DNA of 44,485 nt from Candidatus Levybacteria bacterium RIFCSPHIGHO2_01_FULL_36_15 (GCA_001782015.1 MFNJ01000003.1:1-44485), one strand, 5' to 3'; positions 16,671 through 27,599 are shown, counted from the first letter of the stretch. Program-made: numbers and translations. Notes: generated by a model from the letters alone, not told the origin.

Positions 16671-17891
16671 ATGGGTTATACAAAAGATGCATTAAAAGGT
16701 TTTTCTTGGTCCACAGGACTTAGAATTTTTACCAGAGTTTTTGCATTTGTTAAGACGGCCATTCTTGCAAGAATGTTCGGCCCGTTGGAATTTGGAATTC
16801 TTGGGATCTCTACCCTTGTTTTGTCGCTCATAGAAATAGTTACCGAGACGGGAATAAATGTATTTTTGGTTCAGGAAAAAGACGATATTGATAAATTTAT
16901 AGATACAGCATGGATTATCTCAATCCTAAGAGGTTTTATTATTGCATCTCTTATATTTATGTCTGCGCCTCTGATTTCTGCCTTTTTTAATTCGTCCAGA
17001 TCTTATAGTTTAATAGTTTTGATAAGTATAGTACCTATAATCAGAGGGTTTATAAACCCGTCTGTTGTTCGATTTCAAAAAGACCTTCAGTTTAATAAAG
17101 AGTTCTATTACAGATCAGTAATATTTTTAATAGACTTTGCAATTTCTATAACCCTTTCTTTTTATACAAGAAATGTATCAAGCATTATTTGGGGAATGAT
17201 AGCAGGAGCTATTATTGAAGTAGCGCTGTCTTTTTATATAGTCAAACCAACTCCGTTGCTTCGTTTCAAGAAGGATCTTGCAAAATATATTGTTCATCGC
17301 GGAAAATGGATTACTTTGGCTGGACTTTTAAATTACCTTTTTTGCAACGTGGACAATATGGTAGTCGGAAGAATTCTGGGAACGGCATCTCTTGGACTTT
17401 ATCAAACGGCCTACAAGATTTCCATGATACCGATATCTGAAATCTCAGATGTGGTTGCAAAAGTAACGTTTCCGGTATTTGTAAAAATATCCGGGGATAA
17501 AGATAGGCTTCAGAAAGCGTTTCTTAAAAGTGGTGGTGTGGTTATGGTTATTATATTGTTTATTGGATTAGTATTTACCCTTTTTTCAAAGGAAATAATT
17601 ATGATTATTCTTGGAGATAAGTGGCTTGGGTCTTTGAGGGTGTTTCAAATTCTGACAGTTGCAGGGGTAGTCAGGGGAATTTCAGGTTATTCTGCATCTT
17701 TATTTTTGTCAGTAAAAAAGCAGGAATACGTAACACTTGTTTTATTAACGAGTGTTCTTGTACTGGCTTTTTCTATTATTCCGCTTGTATATAAATTTGG
17801 TCTGACAGGAGTGGGTATATCAGTAGTTTTTGCTTCATTGATTTCCACGCCCTTTTTTATATTCTACACAATTAAAGTTCTTAAAAATTAA
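16671..17891 (+). CDS. Oligosaccharide flippase (Wzx-like, polysaccharide_synt family)
   Basis: WSTGLRIFTRVFAFVKTAILARMFGPLEFGILGISTLVLSLIEIVTETGINVFLVQ; HRGKWITLAGLLNYLFCNVDNMVVGRILGTASLGLYQTAYKI; many TMs; ATG at 16671. Confidence 0.92.
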   Translation: MGYTKDALKGFSWSTGLRIFTRVFAFVKTAILARMFGPLEFGILGISTLVLSLIEIVTETGINVFLVQEKDDIDKFIDTAWIISILRGFIIASLIFMSAPLISAFFNSSRSYSLIVLISIVPIIRGFINPSVVRFQKDLQFNKEFYYRSVIFLIDFAISITLSFYTRNVSSIIWGMIAGAIIEVALSFYIVKPTPLLRFKKDLAKYIVHRGKWITLAGLLNYLFCNVDNMVVGRILGTASLGLYQTAYKISMIPISEISDVVAKVTFPVFVKISGDKDRLQKAFLKSGGVVMVIILFIGLVFTLFSKEIIMIILGDKWLGSLRVFQILTVAGVVRGISGYSASLFLSVKKQEYVTLVLLTSVLVLAFSIIPLVYKFGLTGVGISVVFASLISTPFFIFYTIKVLKN

Positions 17892-17947
17892 TTCCATCAG
17901 TAAAATAAATGTGCTTTATTGTGTTGAACGGATAGTTTTATAATATA

Positions 17948-18766
17948 ATGAAAAATCCGATCATGAAAAAGAGACTAAAAAAAATAATAAATATATTTTT
18001 AGATAAATTTGGACTTGAAATAGTTAGAAAACACGAGAAAATATTTTTATCAACAAAATATCAAGCATTAATTGAAGAGATGCAGATTTTCTTCTGTGAA
18101 GTAATGAGTGAATTTAGATTAAAACGTTCTAAAAGAAGGATAAAGCTAATGATGGAGCTGAACGGAACACAAATAAGTGAGGCATTTTATATTCTTATGT
18201 ATTTGAATAAATCTATAAAGGTAAAAGGAGATGTTTGTGAATTTGGTATTGCAAACGGAACTACTTCTGCGCTACTTGCAAACGAGATAATAAACGTAAA
18301 GAAAAATCTTTGGCTATTTGATTCTTTCAAAGGACTTTCCAGGCCCGGAAAAAAAGATATATTAATTAATGATATTTCCAAATTAGGCTCGATTAGTAAA
18401 TATGAGGGGTCAATGAATTATTCTCAACAAGATGTTGATTTTCGATTGAAAAATATATCATTTCCAAAATCAAAAGCTAAAATTATTGCCGGTTTTATAA
18501 GCGATACTGTTTCGGATGTAAAAATTAAAGATGGTATTTGTTTTGCATATATAGATTTTGATCTGTATGATCCGACTAAGATTGCATTAGATTTTCTGGA
18601 TAAAAATATAAACAAAAAAGGACACATTGTAATTGATGATTACGGTTTTTTTACATCAGGGCCAAAAACTGCTGTAGATGAATTTATGAAAAAACGTGCT
18701 GAAAGTTATAAGGTTTATTATCCTTATAAATTTGCAGGACATTTTTGTATTTTAGAGAAAATATAA
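17948..18766 (+). CDS. TylF/macrocin O-methyltransferase-like protein
   Basis: GDVCEFGIANGTTSALLANEI, LWLFDSFKGLSRPG, CFAYIDFDLYDPTKIALDFLDKNINKKGHIVIDDYGF. Confidence 0.87.
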   Translation: MKNPIMKKRLKKIINIFLDKFGLEIVRKHEKIFLSTKYQALIEEMQIFFCEVMSEFRLKRSKRRIKLMMELNGTQISEAFYILMYLNKSIKVKGDVCEFGIANGTTSALLANEIINVKKNLWLFDSFKGLSRPGKKDILINDISKLGSISKYEGSMNYSQQDVDFRLKNISFPKSKAKIIAGFISDTVSDVKIKDGICFAYIDFDLYDPTKIALDFLDKNINKKGHIVIDDYGFFTSGPKTAVDEFMKKRAESYKVYYPYKFAGHFCILEKI

Positions 18767-18779
18767 GATTATATTCTGC

Positions 18780-19628
18780 TTAGTTTTCAGGTTTATTATT
18801 CTTCATTTTACAAATAAAAGCCCAACCGAACAGTAAGTTTAAGGGAAAAAGTTTAGATAGAGGATATAGGGTAATCATAAAGTTATAAATCACGGTTTTT
18901 ATGTTTTTTATTTTTTTAAGATATCCTATTTCTATCTCTATTGCTCCGTTAAAGTTATATCTTCTAAACAAATCTTTCAGATAATAATATGTTGGTTCAT
19001 TGACGTGCTGAATTTTTTCTTCAGGAATGCGCGGCTCTTTTGGAAAAGAATCATATGTAGTATTTTTAATTTTTTTATCAATCCAAGTCAGCAATTTGTT
19101 CATGGGGTACATATAGAATTTATACGTAAAATCATAAAGAATTTTATTTGTGACAGTTCTGGCAAACAAAGTACCGTCCTTTTTTAAAACCCGGGATATT
19201 TCACTCATTGCTATCTCAAGCTCTTCTTTATATAGATGTTCAAAAACATCTATACATACAACTATGTCAAAGTAGGAATTTGGGTAACTGATTTTTTTAG
19301 CATTCATTACTTTAAATAAGACTTTTTTTTGTATTTTGCGTGGATAATTTTTTTTGATACATTTTGCAATATCAATAGCATCTTTTGAATAATCTGTTCC
19401 TATGCATTCAATTGCGTTTTTAGCAAGAAAAAGTGTTATATCTCCTCTCCCGCATCCGATATCCAGAATTTTAGAATTTTTATCAATTTTTATTTTACTT
19501 ATTAGTTCTAAAACCTTGGGGTGAAGTTTTTTCCCTTTACTTTTTTTAAACTCATCCGATCCGAGGCAACAATTTAAAAAGAAATCTTTATTATAAATTG
19601 ATGGCTCAACGTACTTTATCTTTTTCAT
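18780..19628 (-). CDS. Class I SAM-dependent methyltransferase
   Basis: KILDIGCGRGDITLFLAKNAIECIGTDYS; FDIVVCIDVFEHLYKEELEIAMSEISRVLKKDGTLFART. Confidence 0.9.
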   Translation of the reverse strand: MKKIKYVEPSIYNKDFFLNCCLGSDEFKKSKGKKLHPKVLELISKIKIDKNSKILDIGCGRGDITLFLAKNAIECIGTDYSKDAIDIAKCIKKNYPRKIQKKVLFKVMNAKKISYPNSYFDIVVCIDVFEHLYKEELEIAMSEISRVLKKDGTLFARTVTNKILYDFTYKFYMYPMNKLLTWIDKKIKNTTYDSFPKEPRIPEEKIQHVNEPTYYYLKDLFRRYNFNGAIEIEIGYLKKIKNIKTVIYNFMITLYPLSKLFPLNLLFGWAFICKMKNNKPEN

Positions 19629-19745
19629 TACTTTATTATACTCTTCGAATTAAAAAATGCTATTGATATAATTCCTATCTCCTAATTTTGCAACCTAAAA
19701 CATTTTGGGAACATAACCGTAAATGATATAATTTCAATAAATTCA

Positions 19746-20855
19746 ATGAAAAGGATTGCTTTTTTCCATGAGTTGCCGCCAGGTGGCGCAAGGCGCGCAG
19801 TTAATGAAATCGGAAGAGTGATAAAAAGAGACGATGTTGTTGATCTTTATATTGTAGATAATTATCAGAACAAAGAAGAAAAAAAATATTTCAACAATAC
19901 TTTTTTTTATGAATTCATTCCTAAAATTTGGCCTGGGCATAACTGGAAAATAAGATTGTATAAAGACACACTGGAACTTATTAAGCTCTATTTTCTTCAT
20001 AGAAAGATTTCTTCCGAAATAAGAAATAAAAATTACGATATAATATTTGTTCATGCCTCTAAATTTACAGAATCACCTTTTTTGTTAAGGTTCCCAAACA
20101 AAATAAAGATATTTTACTGTCATGATCCTCATTATCGAATGATATACGAGAAAATATTTAATATCCCAAAAGAATTGGATCCGGCACGATATCTCTACGA
20201 AAAAATTAACCGTTATTTTAGAAAACTTATAGACCGCGAGAATATAAAAAGGGCTGATAAAATTATTTCTAACTCAAAGTACACAAAAAAAAGCCTTAAG
20301 AAGACTTACAATAAAGAAAGTGTGGTTTGTTATCTTGGCGTTGACCCGCAACTTTTTAGCCCGAATAGACGTATTAAAAAAAATATAGACATTTTATACA
20401 TAGGTTCCAATGAACCAGTGGATGGTCGGTTGCTTCTTATGGAATCATTAAAATTCCTGTCGTTTAAGCCTAAAATTAAGGAAATATTGATAGAAAAAGA
20501 GTGGATTTGCGATGATTATATATTGGTAGATTTATATAGAAGGTCAAAAATAGTTGTTTGTCTTGCGCATAATGAACCATTTGGTTTAATTCCTTTGGAA
20601 GCAATGTCCTGTGGCACACCTGTTATTGCGGTTGATGAAGGAGGTTATACGGAGTCGGTAGTAAACAGAAAAACAGGTTTATTAACAAAAAGAGATCCCG
20701 GTATATTGGCCCGTAAAATTGAGAGTCTGTTGAACAGGCCAAAGGTGGCAGCTAAATTAGGAGAAAACGCCAGAAAATATATATTAAAGAATTGGACATG
20801 GGAATATAGGGCAAAAAAAATCCATGATATACTTTTGAAATTAACTGATAAATAA
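19746..20855 (+). CDS. Glycosyltransferase family 4
   Basis: AFFHELPPGGARRAVNEIGRVI; RADKIISNSKYTKKSLKK; EPFGLIPLEAMSCGTPVIAVDEGGYTESVVNRKTGLL. Confidence 0.94.
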   Translation: MKRIAFFHELPPGGARRAVNEIGRVIKRDDVVDLYIVDNYQNKEEKKYFNNTFFYEFIPKIWPGHNWKIRLYKDTLELIKLYFLHRKISSEIRNKNYDIIFVHASKFTESPFLLRFPNKIKIFYCHDPHYRMIYEKIFNIPKELDPARYLYEKINRYFRKLIDRENIKRADKIISNSKYTKKSLKKTYNKESVVCYLGVDPQLFSPNRRIKKNIDILYIGSNEPVDGRLLLMESLKFLSFKPKIKEILIEKEWICDDYILVDLYRRSKIVVCLAHNEPFGLIPLEAMSCGTPVIAVDEGGYTESVVNRKTGLLTKRDPGILARKIESLLNRPKVAAKLGENARKYILKNWTWEYRAKKIHDILLKLTDK

Positions 20856-20857
20856 AT

Positions 20858-23131
20858 ATGAAACCGATTGTTTCAATAATATACGTATATTATAGTACGC
20901 CTGATTATATCAAAAAATCCCTGGATTCAATTAAAAGGGGGATTGGCGACATACCATACGAAATAATCATAGTTGATAATGCTTCTCCAAAACCAATTCC
21001 AAATTTCTTGGAAATAAAAAAAGTGTCCGAAAGCAGGATTTCAGATAAAAAAACAAAAATAATTCATAATAATGAAAACTTGGGATACGGTAGGGCAATA
21101 AATATAGGCGTAAAAACGGCAAAAGGAAAATATCTTCTTCTGGTTAATCCAGATACCAGTTTTACAGAAGGATCAATAAACTCACTTGTTGAAAAAATGG
21201 ATAAAACTCCAGCAATAGGAATAATTGGTCCTCAGCTGCAAGATAGGAATATGAAGGTACTTCAAAGTATCAACAGTTTTCCCTTTTTGCCTCATGCAGT
21301 TTTTGCTCTCTCTTTCTTTAATAAAATATTTCCTAACAATTTATTTTCAAATAAATATTATCTGCGAAATTTGAGTAGAGATATGGAACAGGAAGTAGAT
21401 GTTGTAGGCGGAGCGTGCATGCTTGTCAGAAAATCAGCCTTTGATAAAGTAGAAGGTTTTGACGAGAGATTCTTTATGTATTTTGAAGAAGCGGATTTTT
21501 GTTTGAGTATTAAAAAAGCAGGATTTAAAGTATTATATTTTCCGGATGCAAAAGTGTATCATTATATAGGAAAAAGCAGTAAAGATAAGGAAAAAATTAA
21601 AAGATTGTTTGAAGAAAGCAGATTCAAATTTATCAGAAAACATCAGGGCTTGATTCCATCATTGATAGCAGAATTTATCATGAGATTAATAAATCCTTCG
21701 GTAATTACGCTTTTAATTATTCTGGCAGTTTCTGCCTTTCTTAATCTATACAAAATAAATACACTTATGATGTTTTTCGGCGATTTTGGCAGGGATTTTT
21801 TGGCAGCGCGGGATATGCTTTTGACCGGCAAAATTCCACTTGTTGGTATTCCTTCGTCTGTTGTTTGGCTTCATCAAGGACCGCTTTCAATTTACATGAT
21901 TGGAATTTCGTTTATATTAGGAAACTTCAATCCTGTTGCTCCTGCAGTTTGGTACGGAACACTTGGAGTTATTTCAACATTTTTTGTATATTTTATAGGT
22001 AAATCAATGTTTAATAAATACGTCGGATTGCTTGCAAGTTTATTTTTTGCTACATCGCCTCTTGTAATTGTTAATGAAAGAATGCCGTACCATACAGCTT
22101 CTATTCCATTTTTTTCATGTATTTTCCTCTTTTTTCTTTATAAGGTCCTAAAAGGAGAAAAGCAATTCCTATTTCTTATGTTTTTCTTTCTTGGTTTATT
22201 ATTCTTACTTGAATTATCAAACGGTGTGTTATTTTTTCTTCTTGGTTTGTTGTTTTCAATATATAAACCAGTTTTTAAAAAAAATGAAATTATAAAATCT
22301 GCCGGCGCTTTTTTTCTGGGAATTTCACCTTTTATTATTTATGATCTTCGTAATGGATTTAAACAGACTTTCGGTTTTATATTATGGGTTTTTAATAGGG
22401 TTCGTTTATTTTTTGGGTTGACAGTTTCGGGAAACTCTACAACAGCACAGGCGCCTGATGCATTGGTAAGAATTTGGGATCAGATCAGCGCTTTTATTTT
22501 TCCAGCTTCCAGACTGGTTGTTGTATTTATAATTTTATTAGTTATTTATGTTTTATGGAAAAAGAAAATTTACCTTCTTGATAAGAAAGACTCCCCTGGG
22601 ATAATAATTTTACTTTCGTGGATTTTAATTTCTCTACTGGGATTTTTTATTCACGCAGCACCGGGAACTGCTTATTTTCCTTTGATTTTTTCTTCTTTGT
22701 CTTTAATTATCGGTTTTTCATTTTACTCTTTTTTTAAAAATAAACAATTGTTGCTGCCTGTTTTTTTTTCAATAGTAATTTTCAACGGCCTTTTTACAAT
22801 TGGAAATGAGTATTTTTTAATGACTAAAAATGCCAGAAATACAATGCCACCCAATAACTATAGCTTTGGTTTTGATATGACCTTTTTAAATGGTACCGCG
22901 GATTTTATAGTTGGGGACGCAGGAAGTGATAGTATCCAAATTCTACCAGGAGGGTATATTTCCAAATTCCAGACTAGTGTTGATAATTATAAATACCTGG
23001 TTCTTTGGAAAGGCGGAAAAGTTGTTAACAAATCCGGTAAAAGATACACTATATACCAGGAAAAAAACGAGATTCCTAAAAAATCAAAAATAATATATCA
23101 GAATAAATATGTTTATGTTGTCAAAGATTAA
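20858..23131 (+). CDS. Fusion: N-terminal GT2 glycosyltransferase + C-terminal polytopic GT-C (PMT/GT39-like) module
   Basis: GT2: VSIIYVYYSTPDYIKKSLDSI, IIIVDNASP, GYGRAINIGVKTAKGKYLLLVNPDT, GFDERFFMYFEEADFCLSIKKAGFKVLYFPDAKVYHYIG; C-terminal: MMFFGDFGRDFLAARDMLLTGKIPLVGIPSS and many TMs. Confidence 0.88.
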   Translation: MKPIVSIIYVYYSTPDYIKKSLDSIKRGIGDIPYEIIIVDNASPKPIPNFLEIKKVSESRISDKKTKIIHNNENLGYGRAINIGVKTAKGKYLLLVNPDTSFTEGSINSLVEKMDKTPAIGIIGPQLQDRNMKVLQSINSFPFLPHAVFALSFFNKIFPNNLFSNKYYLRNLSRDMEQEVDVVGGACMLVRKSAFDKVEGFDERFFMYFEEADFCLSIKKAGFKVLYFPDAKVYHYIGKSSKDKEKIKRLFEESRFKFIRKHQGLIPSLIAEFIMRLINPSVITLLIILAVSAFLNLYKINTLMMFFGDFGRDFLAARDMLLTGKIPLVGIPSSVVWLHQGPLSIYMIGISFILGNFNPVAPAVWYGTLGVISTFFVYFIGKSMFNKYVGLLASLFFATSPLVIVNERMPYHTASIPFFSCIFLFFLYKVLKGEKQFLFLMFFFLGLLFLLELSNGVLFFLLGLLFSIYKPVFKKNEIIKSAGAFFLGISPFIIYDLRNGFKQTFGFILWVFNRVRLFFGLTVSGNSTTAQAPDALVRIWDQISAFIFPASRLVVVFIILLVIYVLWKKKIYLLDKKDSPGIIILLSWILISLLGFFIHAAPGTAYFPLIFSSLSLIIGFSFYSFFKNKQLLLPVFFSIVIFNGLFTIGNEYFLMTKNARNTMPPNNYSFGFDMTFLNGTADFIVGDAGSDSIQILPGGYISKFQTSVDNYKYLVLWKGGKVVNKSGKRYTIYQEKNEIPKKSKIIYQNKYVYVVKD

Positions 23132-25985
23132 ATTAGAAATAAAGTTGTTTTTTTTAGGGATAATCTTAATTTCTGTTATTTCTTACATACTTCCGGGATA
23201 TCTTTTTCCTTCTGATATCTTAAATAACTTACCAAGTTTTAGCCAAAATGAATGGGTTAAGCCAAAAAATTCGCTTATTGCAGATCCAGTGTTTCAGTTT
23301 GAACCATGGAGGAGCTACGCAAAGCAAAGGATATTAAAAGGTGAATTTCCATTATGGAATGATAAAAACGGTAACGGATCTCCCTTCTTTGCCAATCCTC
23401 AAACTGCAGTTTTGTATCCCTTGAATTTTTTTTATTATATTTTTTCTCCAAAAATAAGTTTGTATTTTATCTCTTTTACCAAACTTTACATTTTATTTAT
23501 ATTTTCTTATTTATATTTTAAGTCTTTGAAATGTTCCAGGTTTGCTTCTTTTGCTGGATCTTTTGTAGCAACATTTAGCGCTTTTCCAATAGTTTGGTTA
23601 TTTTGGCCACAGACCAACGTATTCATTCTACTTCCTGCAATACTTTATTTGACAGAAAAAATTAAAGAATCAAAAAGCAAGAATCTTCACAGATGGCTAA
23701 TTTTACTGGCGGTATCATATTTTTTAGTTATTTTAGGAGGGCACCCCGAAACTCTTTTTCAGATTGCGCTTGTTCACGGAATTTATATCTTATTAAGATT
23801 CAATAATGAAAATGTCAAAATCCTAAAAATTATTATAAGTTGCGGATTGGGATTTGTTTTGGGAGCGGTACAGCTTATTCCCTTTTTAGAATACCTTTTA
23901 AATAGTTTCGCTCTTTCGCAACGGTCAGGATCAGAGCATTTTTATTTTTTGCCACTTAAAAGCTTTATTCTTAATTTATTCCCATTTTTACTGGGTGCTC
24001 CGCATCTTAAATTTTATAAGCCTTTTGAAGTTTTTACTAATTTTCAGGAGACGATTGGAGGATATGTGGGAACAATTGTATTCTTAACTGCCTTAGCAGG
24101 TTTGGTTAAGTTTAGAAAAGATAATATTGTTAAGACATGGACGTTAATAATTGCTGGATCATATTTACTAGCATATAGGATTTGGCCGTTTTCTCTTATA
24201 AATGATCTTCCAGTACTAAATTTTAGCGCTAACCATAGATTGGTAGGTTTTGCGGCTTTTGGATTATCCGTTGTATTCATTGTAACGATAGACAAATTGA
24301 AGAATTTAAAGGTAAGTATAAATAATAAGCAAATTAAAATAGCAAACTATACTGCGATATTTTTAATAATAATTTTATTTATTTTGGGTATAATTGTTCC
24401 AGGAATACTAATAAAATATTTAAACTTAAGGGGAACGATCGAATCTTTTGCTTACTTTTTAGCCGGGCATCTGTCGTTTATTTTGATCTTGTCAATAATG
24501 TACTTATGGATTTTACTGATGTATTTAAAAAAAAGGGTGACAAAAACAGTTTTTATTTTTGTTTTATTTATATTAGTCTCTGCACAAACAATATTTCTTT
24601 TCTGGAATTACAATCCCGTAGTTTCTGAAAAATATTATTATCCTGACACTGAACTAACCCAGCAATTGAAAAGATTACCGACTGGTTTGATTCTTGAGGT
24701 AGGAAATCCCTCTTTGCCACCGGATGTTAACATGATTTATGGAATATCAAACGCCCAAAATTATGATGCTTTAGAAATTTCCGGGTATAAAAAAAATTTT
24801 GATAAATATTTTCCTGTTAAGAATCAATGGGCAAATCCTGATTCTATAACTCTTCCAGCTCTTCAAAAGTTTGGAATAAAATATGTTATTTCAGACCACG
24901 ATATAAATCTTAATAGAGAAATTATCCAACCAGAGAAAGAAAAAATTATAAACATTGCTGGTGTTAAACGTCTTGAAACAGTTATTGTTCCGCAACACCC
25001 ACACTTAAAAGAAATAAGGATTTTGACAGCAAATTTTAACAGAATAAATCATTGCCGTTTAGATATTAATATTTACCAAAAGTTTGAAAATTCTTTGATT
25101 TATAGCAGTAAATTTCCATGCGAGCAGATCAGAAACTACATGTATTATACAATTCCTGTAAACTCGATTAATTTTATTCCAGGAAAAGAATATGTTCTGA
25201 GTTTTAATCAATCTGATTTTTCCATGAATAACAATATTGCCTTTTTGGGAGGTAAAAACGGTAAGGCATATCTGGAATTGCTATTTGACGACAAAAATTC
25301 AATTTACAGAAAAATATGGTCGGAGAAAAATGTGTACATTTTTGAAGTTCCAAATTTTAACTTTATAACAACTACGGACAAATATAATCTCATTTCAAAA
25401 TATCCAGAATTAGTACAATTTGAGATATTTTCTCAAAAAAACCAGCAAATAGAAATAAAAATACCGTACTATCCCGGTTGGGTAGCATCAATAGACGGTA
25501 AAAAAACAGATCTAGTAAACTCTAAGCCTTTTGTGTACGTTAACGTTCCAAAAGGCAGACATCTGGTACAGATAAAATATTCACCCTTTTCTTTTTTGCT
25601 GGGACTGATTTTATCAGTGGCTTCTTTCTCATTGATCCTGATATTGCTTTTAAGATTTGAAAGAAAGCAAAACTGGTGGAAGAATTTTGAGACAAAATAT
25701 AATCAGTGGACAAATTCAGTTAAGCATAGTTATAAGTGGTATCAGCATGCAATTATTATATCAATAGGAATTCTAACTGCTTCATTTATATTTTTGACTA
25801 TATCTATTTTGGTTCCAATAAACTTTGAAACTCCTACTACGACAGCTATTAACTGGTTTACGGTTCATGCTTATCCAAAACAGAAAGATTTCCTGTATTT
25901 TTTTGCAGGCTTTATATTTGTTGTTAACGTCTCTGTTTTTATTTGGATTTTTTGGTTATGGAAAAAAATAAAAAATCATTATTGA
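23109..25985 (+). CDS. YfhO-family polytopic membrane protein
   Basis: DPVFQFEPWRSYAKQRILKGEFPLWNDKNGNGSPFFANPQTAVLYPLNFFYYIF; LGGHPETLFQIA; C-terminal IPYYPGWVASIDGKKTDLVNSKPFVYVNVPKGRHLVQIKYSPFSFLLG. Confidence 0.88.
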   Translation: MFMLSKIKLEIKLFFLGIILISVISYILPGYLFPSDILNNLPSFSQNEWVKPKNSLIADPVFQFEPWRSYAKQRILKGEFPLWNDKNGNGSPFFANPQTAVLYPLNFFYYIFSPKISLYFISFTKLYILFIFSYLYFKSLKCSRFASFAGSFVATFSAFPIVWLFWPQTNVFILLPAILYLTEKIKESKSKNLHRWLILLAVSYFLVILGGHPETLFQIALVHGIYILLRFNNENVKILKIIISCGLGFVLGAVQLIPFLEYLLNSFALSQRSGSEHFYFLPLKSFILNLFPFLLGAPHLKFYKPFEVFTNFQETIGGYVGTIVFLTALAGLVKFRKDNIVKTWTLIIAGSYLLAYRIWPFSLINDLPVLNFSANHRLVGFAAFGLSVVFIVTIDKLKNLKVSINNKQIKIANYTAIFLIIILFILGIIVPGILIKYLNLRGTIESFAYFLAGHLSFILILSIMYLWILLMYLKKRVTKTVFIFVLFILVSAQTIFLFWNYNPVVSEKYYYPDTELTQQLKRLPTGLILEVGNPSLPPDVNMIYGISNAQNYDALEISGYKKNFDKYFPVKNQWANPDSITLPALQKFGIKYVISDHDINLNREIIQPEKEKIINIAGVKRLETVIVPQHPHLKEIRILTANFNRINHCRLDINIYQKFENSLIYSSKFPCEQIRNYMYYTIPVNSINFIPGKEYVLSFNQSDFSMNNNIAFLGGKNGKAYLELLFDDKNSIYRKIWSEKNVYIFEVPNFNFITTTDKYNLISKYPELVQFEIFSQKNQQIEIKIPYYPGWVASIDGKKTDLVNSKPFVYVNVPKGRHLVQIKYSPFSFLLGLILSVASFSLILILLLRFERKQNWWKNFETKYNQWTNSVKHSYKWYQHAIIISIGILTASFIFLTISILVPINFETPTTTAINWFTVHAYPKQKDFLYFFAGFIFVVNVSVFIWIFWLWKKIKNHY

Positions 25986-27547
25986 TTAGTTTACTTATAA
26001 TATTGGTAGCTTTTCTGATTGGACCTACTTATACAAGCAGTCCGTTTTTAGGAAATATTAATCTTATTGATGAGGGACAATTCGGGGCTTGGGTTAATCA
26101 TATGTCTCATGGAAAGTACCTTTTTAAGGATATATATCTGACTTATGGTCCACTGTATGTTTATCCATTATATCTAGTTTTCAAAATATTTACTCCGTCG
26201 GCATTTATTATCAGATCCTATCTTGCGCTAGGAAGCACTTTAGGAATTGTTGTTTGTTATTTAATATTACAGAGACTGAATTTATCTAAGGTAATAACTT
26301 TTATAATTATAACTCTGTTAATTATTCTTCCGATCATGCATTTCAGGCAAGCCATGGGACTAATAGTCATTTATTGTTTAATAAGAGCGGTAGAAAAGGC
26401 AAGCAAGTTATGGTTTTTTTTTGGAGGATCATTTATCGCGTTTTCATTTCTTGTGAGTCAGGATATAGGAATATTTACGTTTTTAGTTTTTATTTTTTTA
26501 ATTTTGTACAAATTGATTTTTAATAAAAATTTAAGAATTTTGATTTTTAACCTTATTTTTTCTGTTCTGGGTTTTTCTTTGGTATTTGTGCCTTTTATAC
26601 TTTGGGCAGGATACGAAAAATGGTTAAGCGAATATTTCCAAGTTACTTTGAATGTTATTACGTCTTTTTCAGGTATTAATGTTCCAAACGGACAAAATTT
26701 CCCAAGTCCATTATGTTTTGGTTGTAAAAGTTTTATTTTAGAAATTAAATATATATTTTCTAAGGATGCGCTTTTATATTGGGAGATATTATTTTATATA
26801 TCTGCGCTAATGTATTTTATTGTTAGACTTGTCTTAAAATTAAACAATAAAATGGACGGAAAACTGTTCATCGTTTGGTTATTTGGATTTTTTCTTTACA
26901 TGATTTTGTTAAGCAGAAGTGGGATTGGTCATTTTTATTATACTTTATCACCAATGCTGATTTTACTCGGATATTTTGCCGACAGATTATATAACAAATT
27001 GACCGGTGCTAAAAATCTTACGGAAAAAGCAACATCTATGCTTTTGTTATCCGCTTCAGCATTTTTTTTGTTAAGATTGGTATTGATAAACAGGCCACAG
27101 ATAAAAGAAATTATCAAGATACCTCGTGCAGCTTTGGCAGTAAAAAATAACCCTGATAGGGTGGGATCGGTTCTTATATCTTCATCTCAAAAAAAATATA
27201 TAAAAGACATTCAAGACTATATTCTAAAGAATACCACCAAAAAAGATTACGTCTTCTTTTTAAATGATGAGCCGATGATGTATTTTTTTCTGGACAGGGT
27301 TAATCCAACCAGGTATGATTTGCCGTTTTTGGCTAACACTTTAGAAAAAAGATTGGAACTGCTGAGCGATTTAAACAATAAGAAACCAAAATATATAATT
27401 GAGGATAGGAAAGTTTGGGCTGTAGATGGAATAAATAATCGTACAAGGTTGCCGGAGGTATTAAAATATATAGGCCAGAAATATAAACAGTGTGATTTGA
27501 TTGATAATCAAGTGGTAGTATATTGCTTAATTTATAATAATCAATAA
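25958..27547 (+). CDS. Polytopic GT-C-like membrane glycosyltransferase
   Basis: NLIDEGQFGAWVNHMSHGKYLFKDIYLTYGPLYVYPLYLVFKIF first-loop motif, multiple TMs; ATG 25958 preferred. Confidence 0.7.
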   Translation: MEKNKKSLLISLLIILVAFLIGPTYTSSPFLGNINLIDEGQFGAWVNHMSHGKYLFKDIYLTYGPLYVYPLYLVFKIFTPSAFIIRSYLALGSTLGIVVCYLILQRLNLSKVITFIIITLLIILPIMHFRQAMGLIVIYCLIRAVEKASKLWFFFGGSFIAFSFLVSQDIGIFTFLVFIFLILYKLIFNKNLRILIFNLIFSVLGFSLVFVPFILWAGYEKWLSEYFQVTLNVITSFSGINVPNGQNFPSPLCFGCKSFILEIKYIFSKDALLYWEILFYISALMYFIVRLVLKLNNKMDGKLFIVWLFGFFLYMILLSRSGIGHFYYTLSPMLILLGYFADRLYNKLTGAKNLTEKATSMLLLSASAFFLLRLVLINRPQIKEIIKIPRAALAVKNNPDRVGSVLISSSQKKYIKDIQDYILKNTTKKDYVFFLNDEPMMYFFLDRVNPTRYDLPFLANTLEKRLELLSDLNNKKPKYIIEDRKVWAVDGINNRTRLPEVLKYIGQKYKQCDLIDNQVVVYCLIYNNQ

Positions 27548-27599
27548 TTATTTAGATATAAATCTAAACAAAATAAAAAATTCGTGCCACATAAGGTTA

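Noticed and set aside
22911-23093. 60-aa plus-strand ORF inside the GT2-GT-C fusion gene
   Set aside because: Alternative-frame ORF within a confident CDS, no motif.
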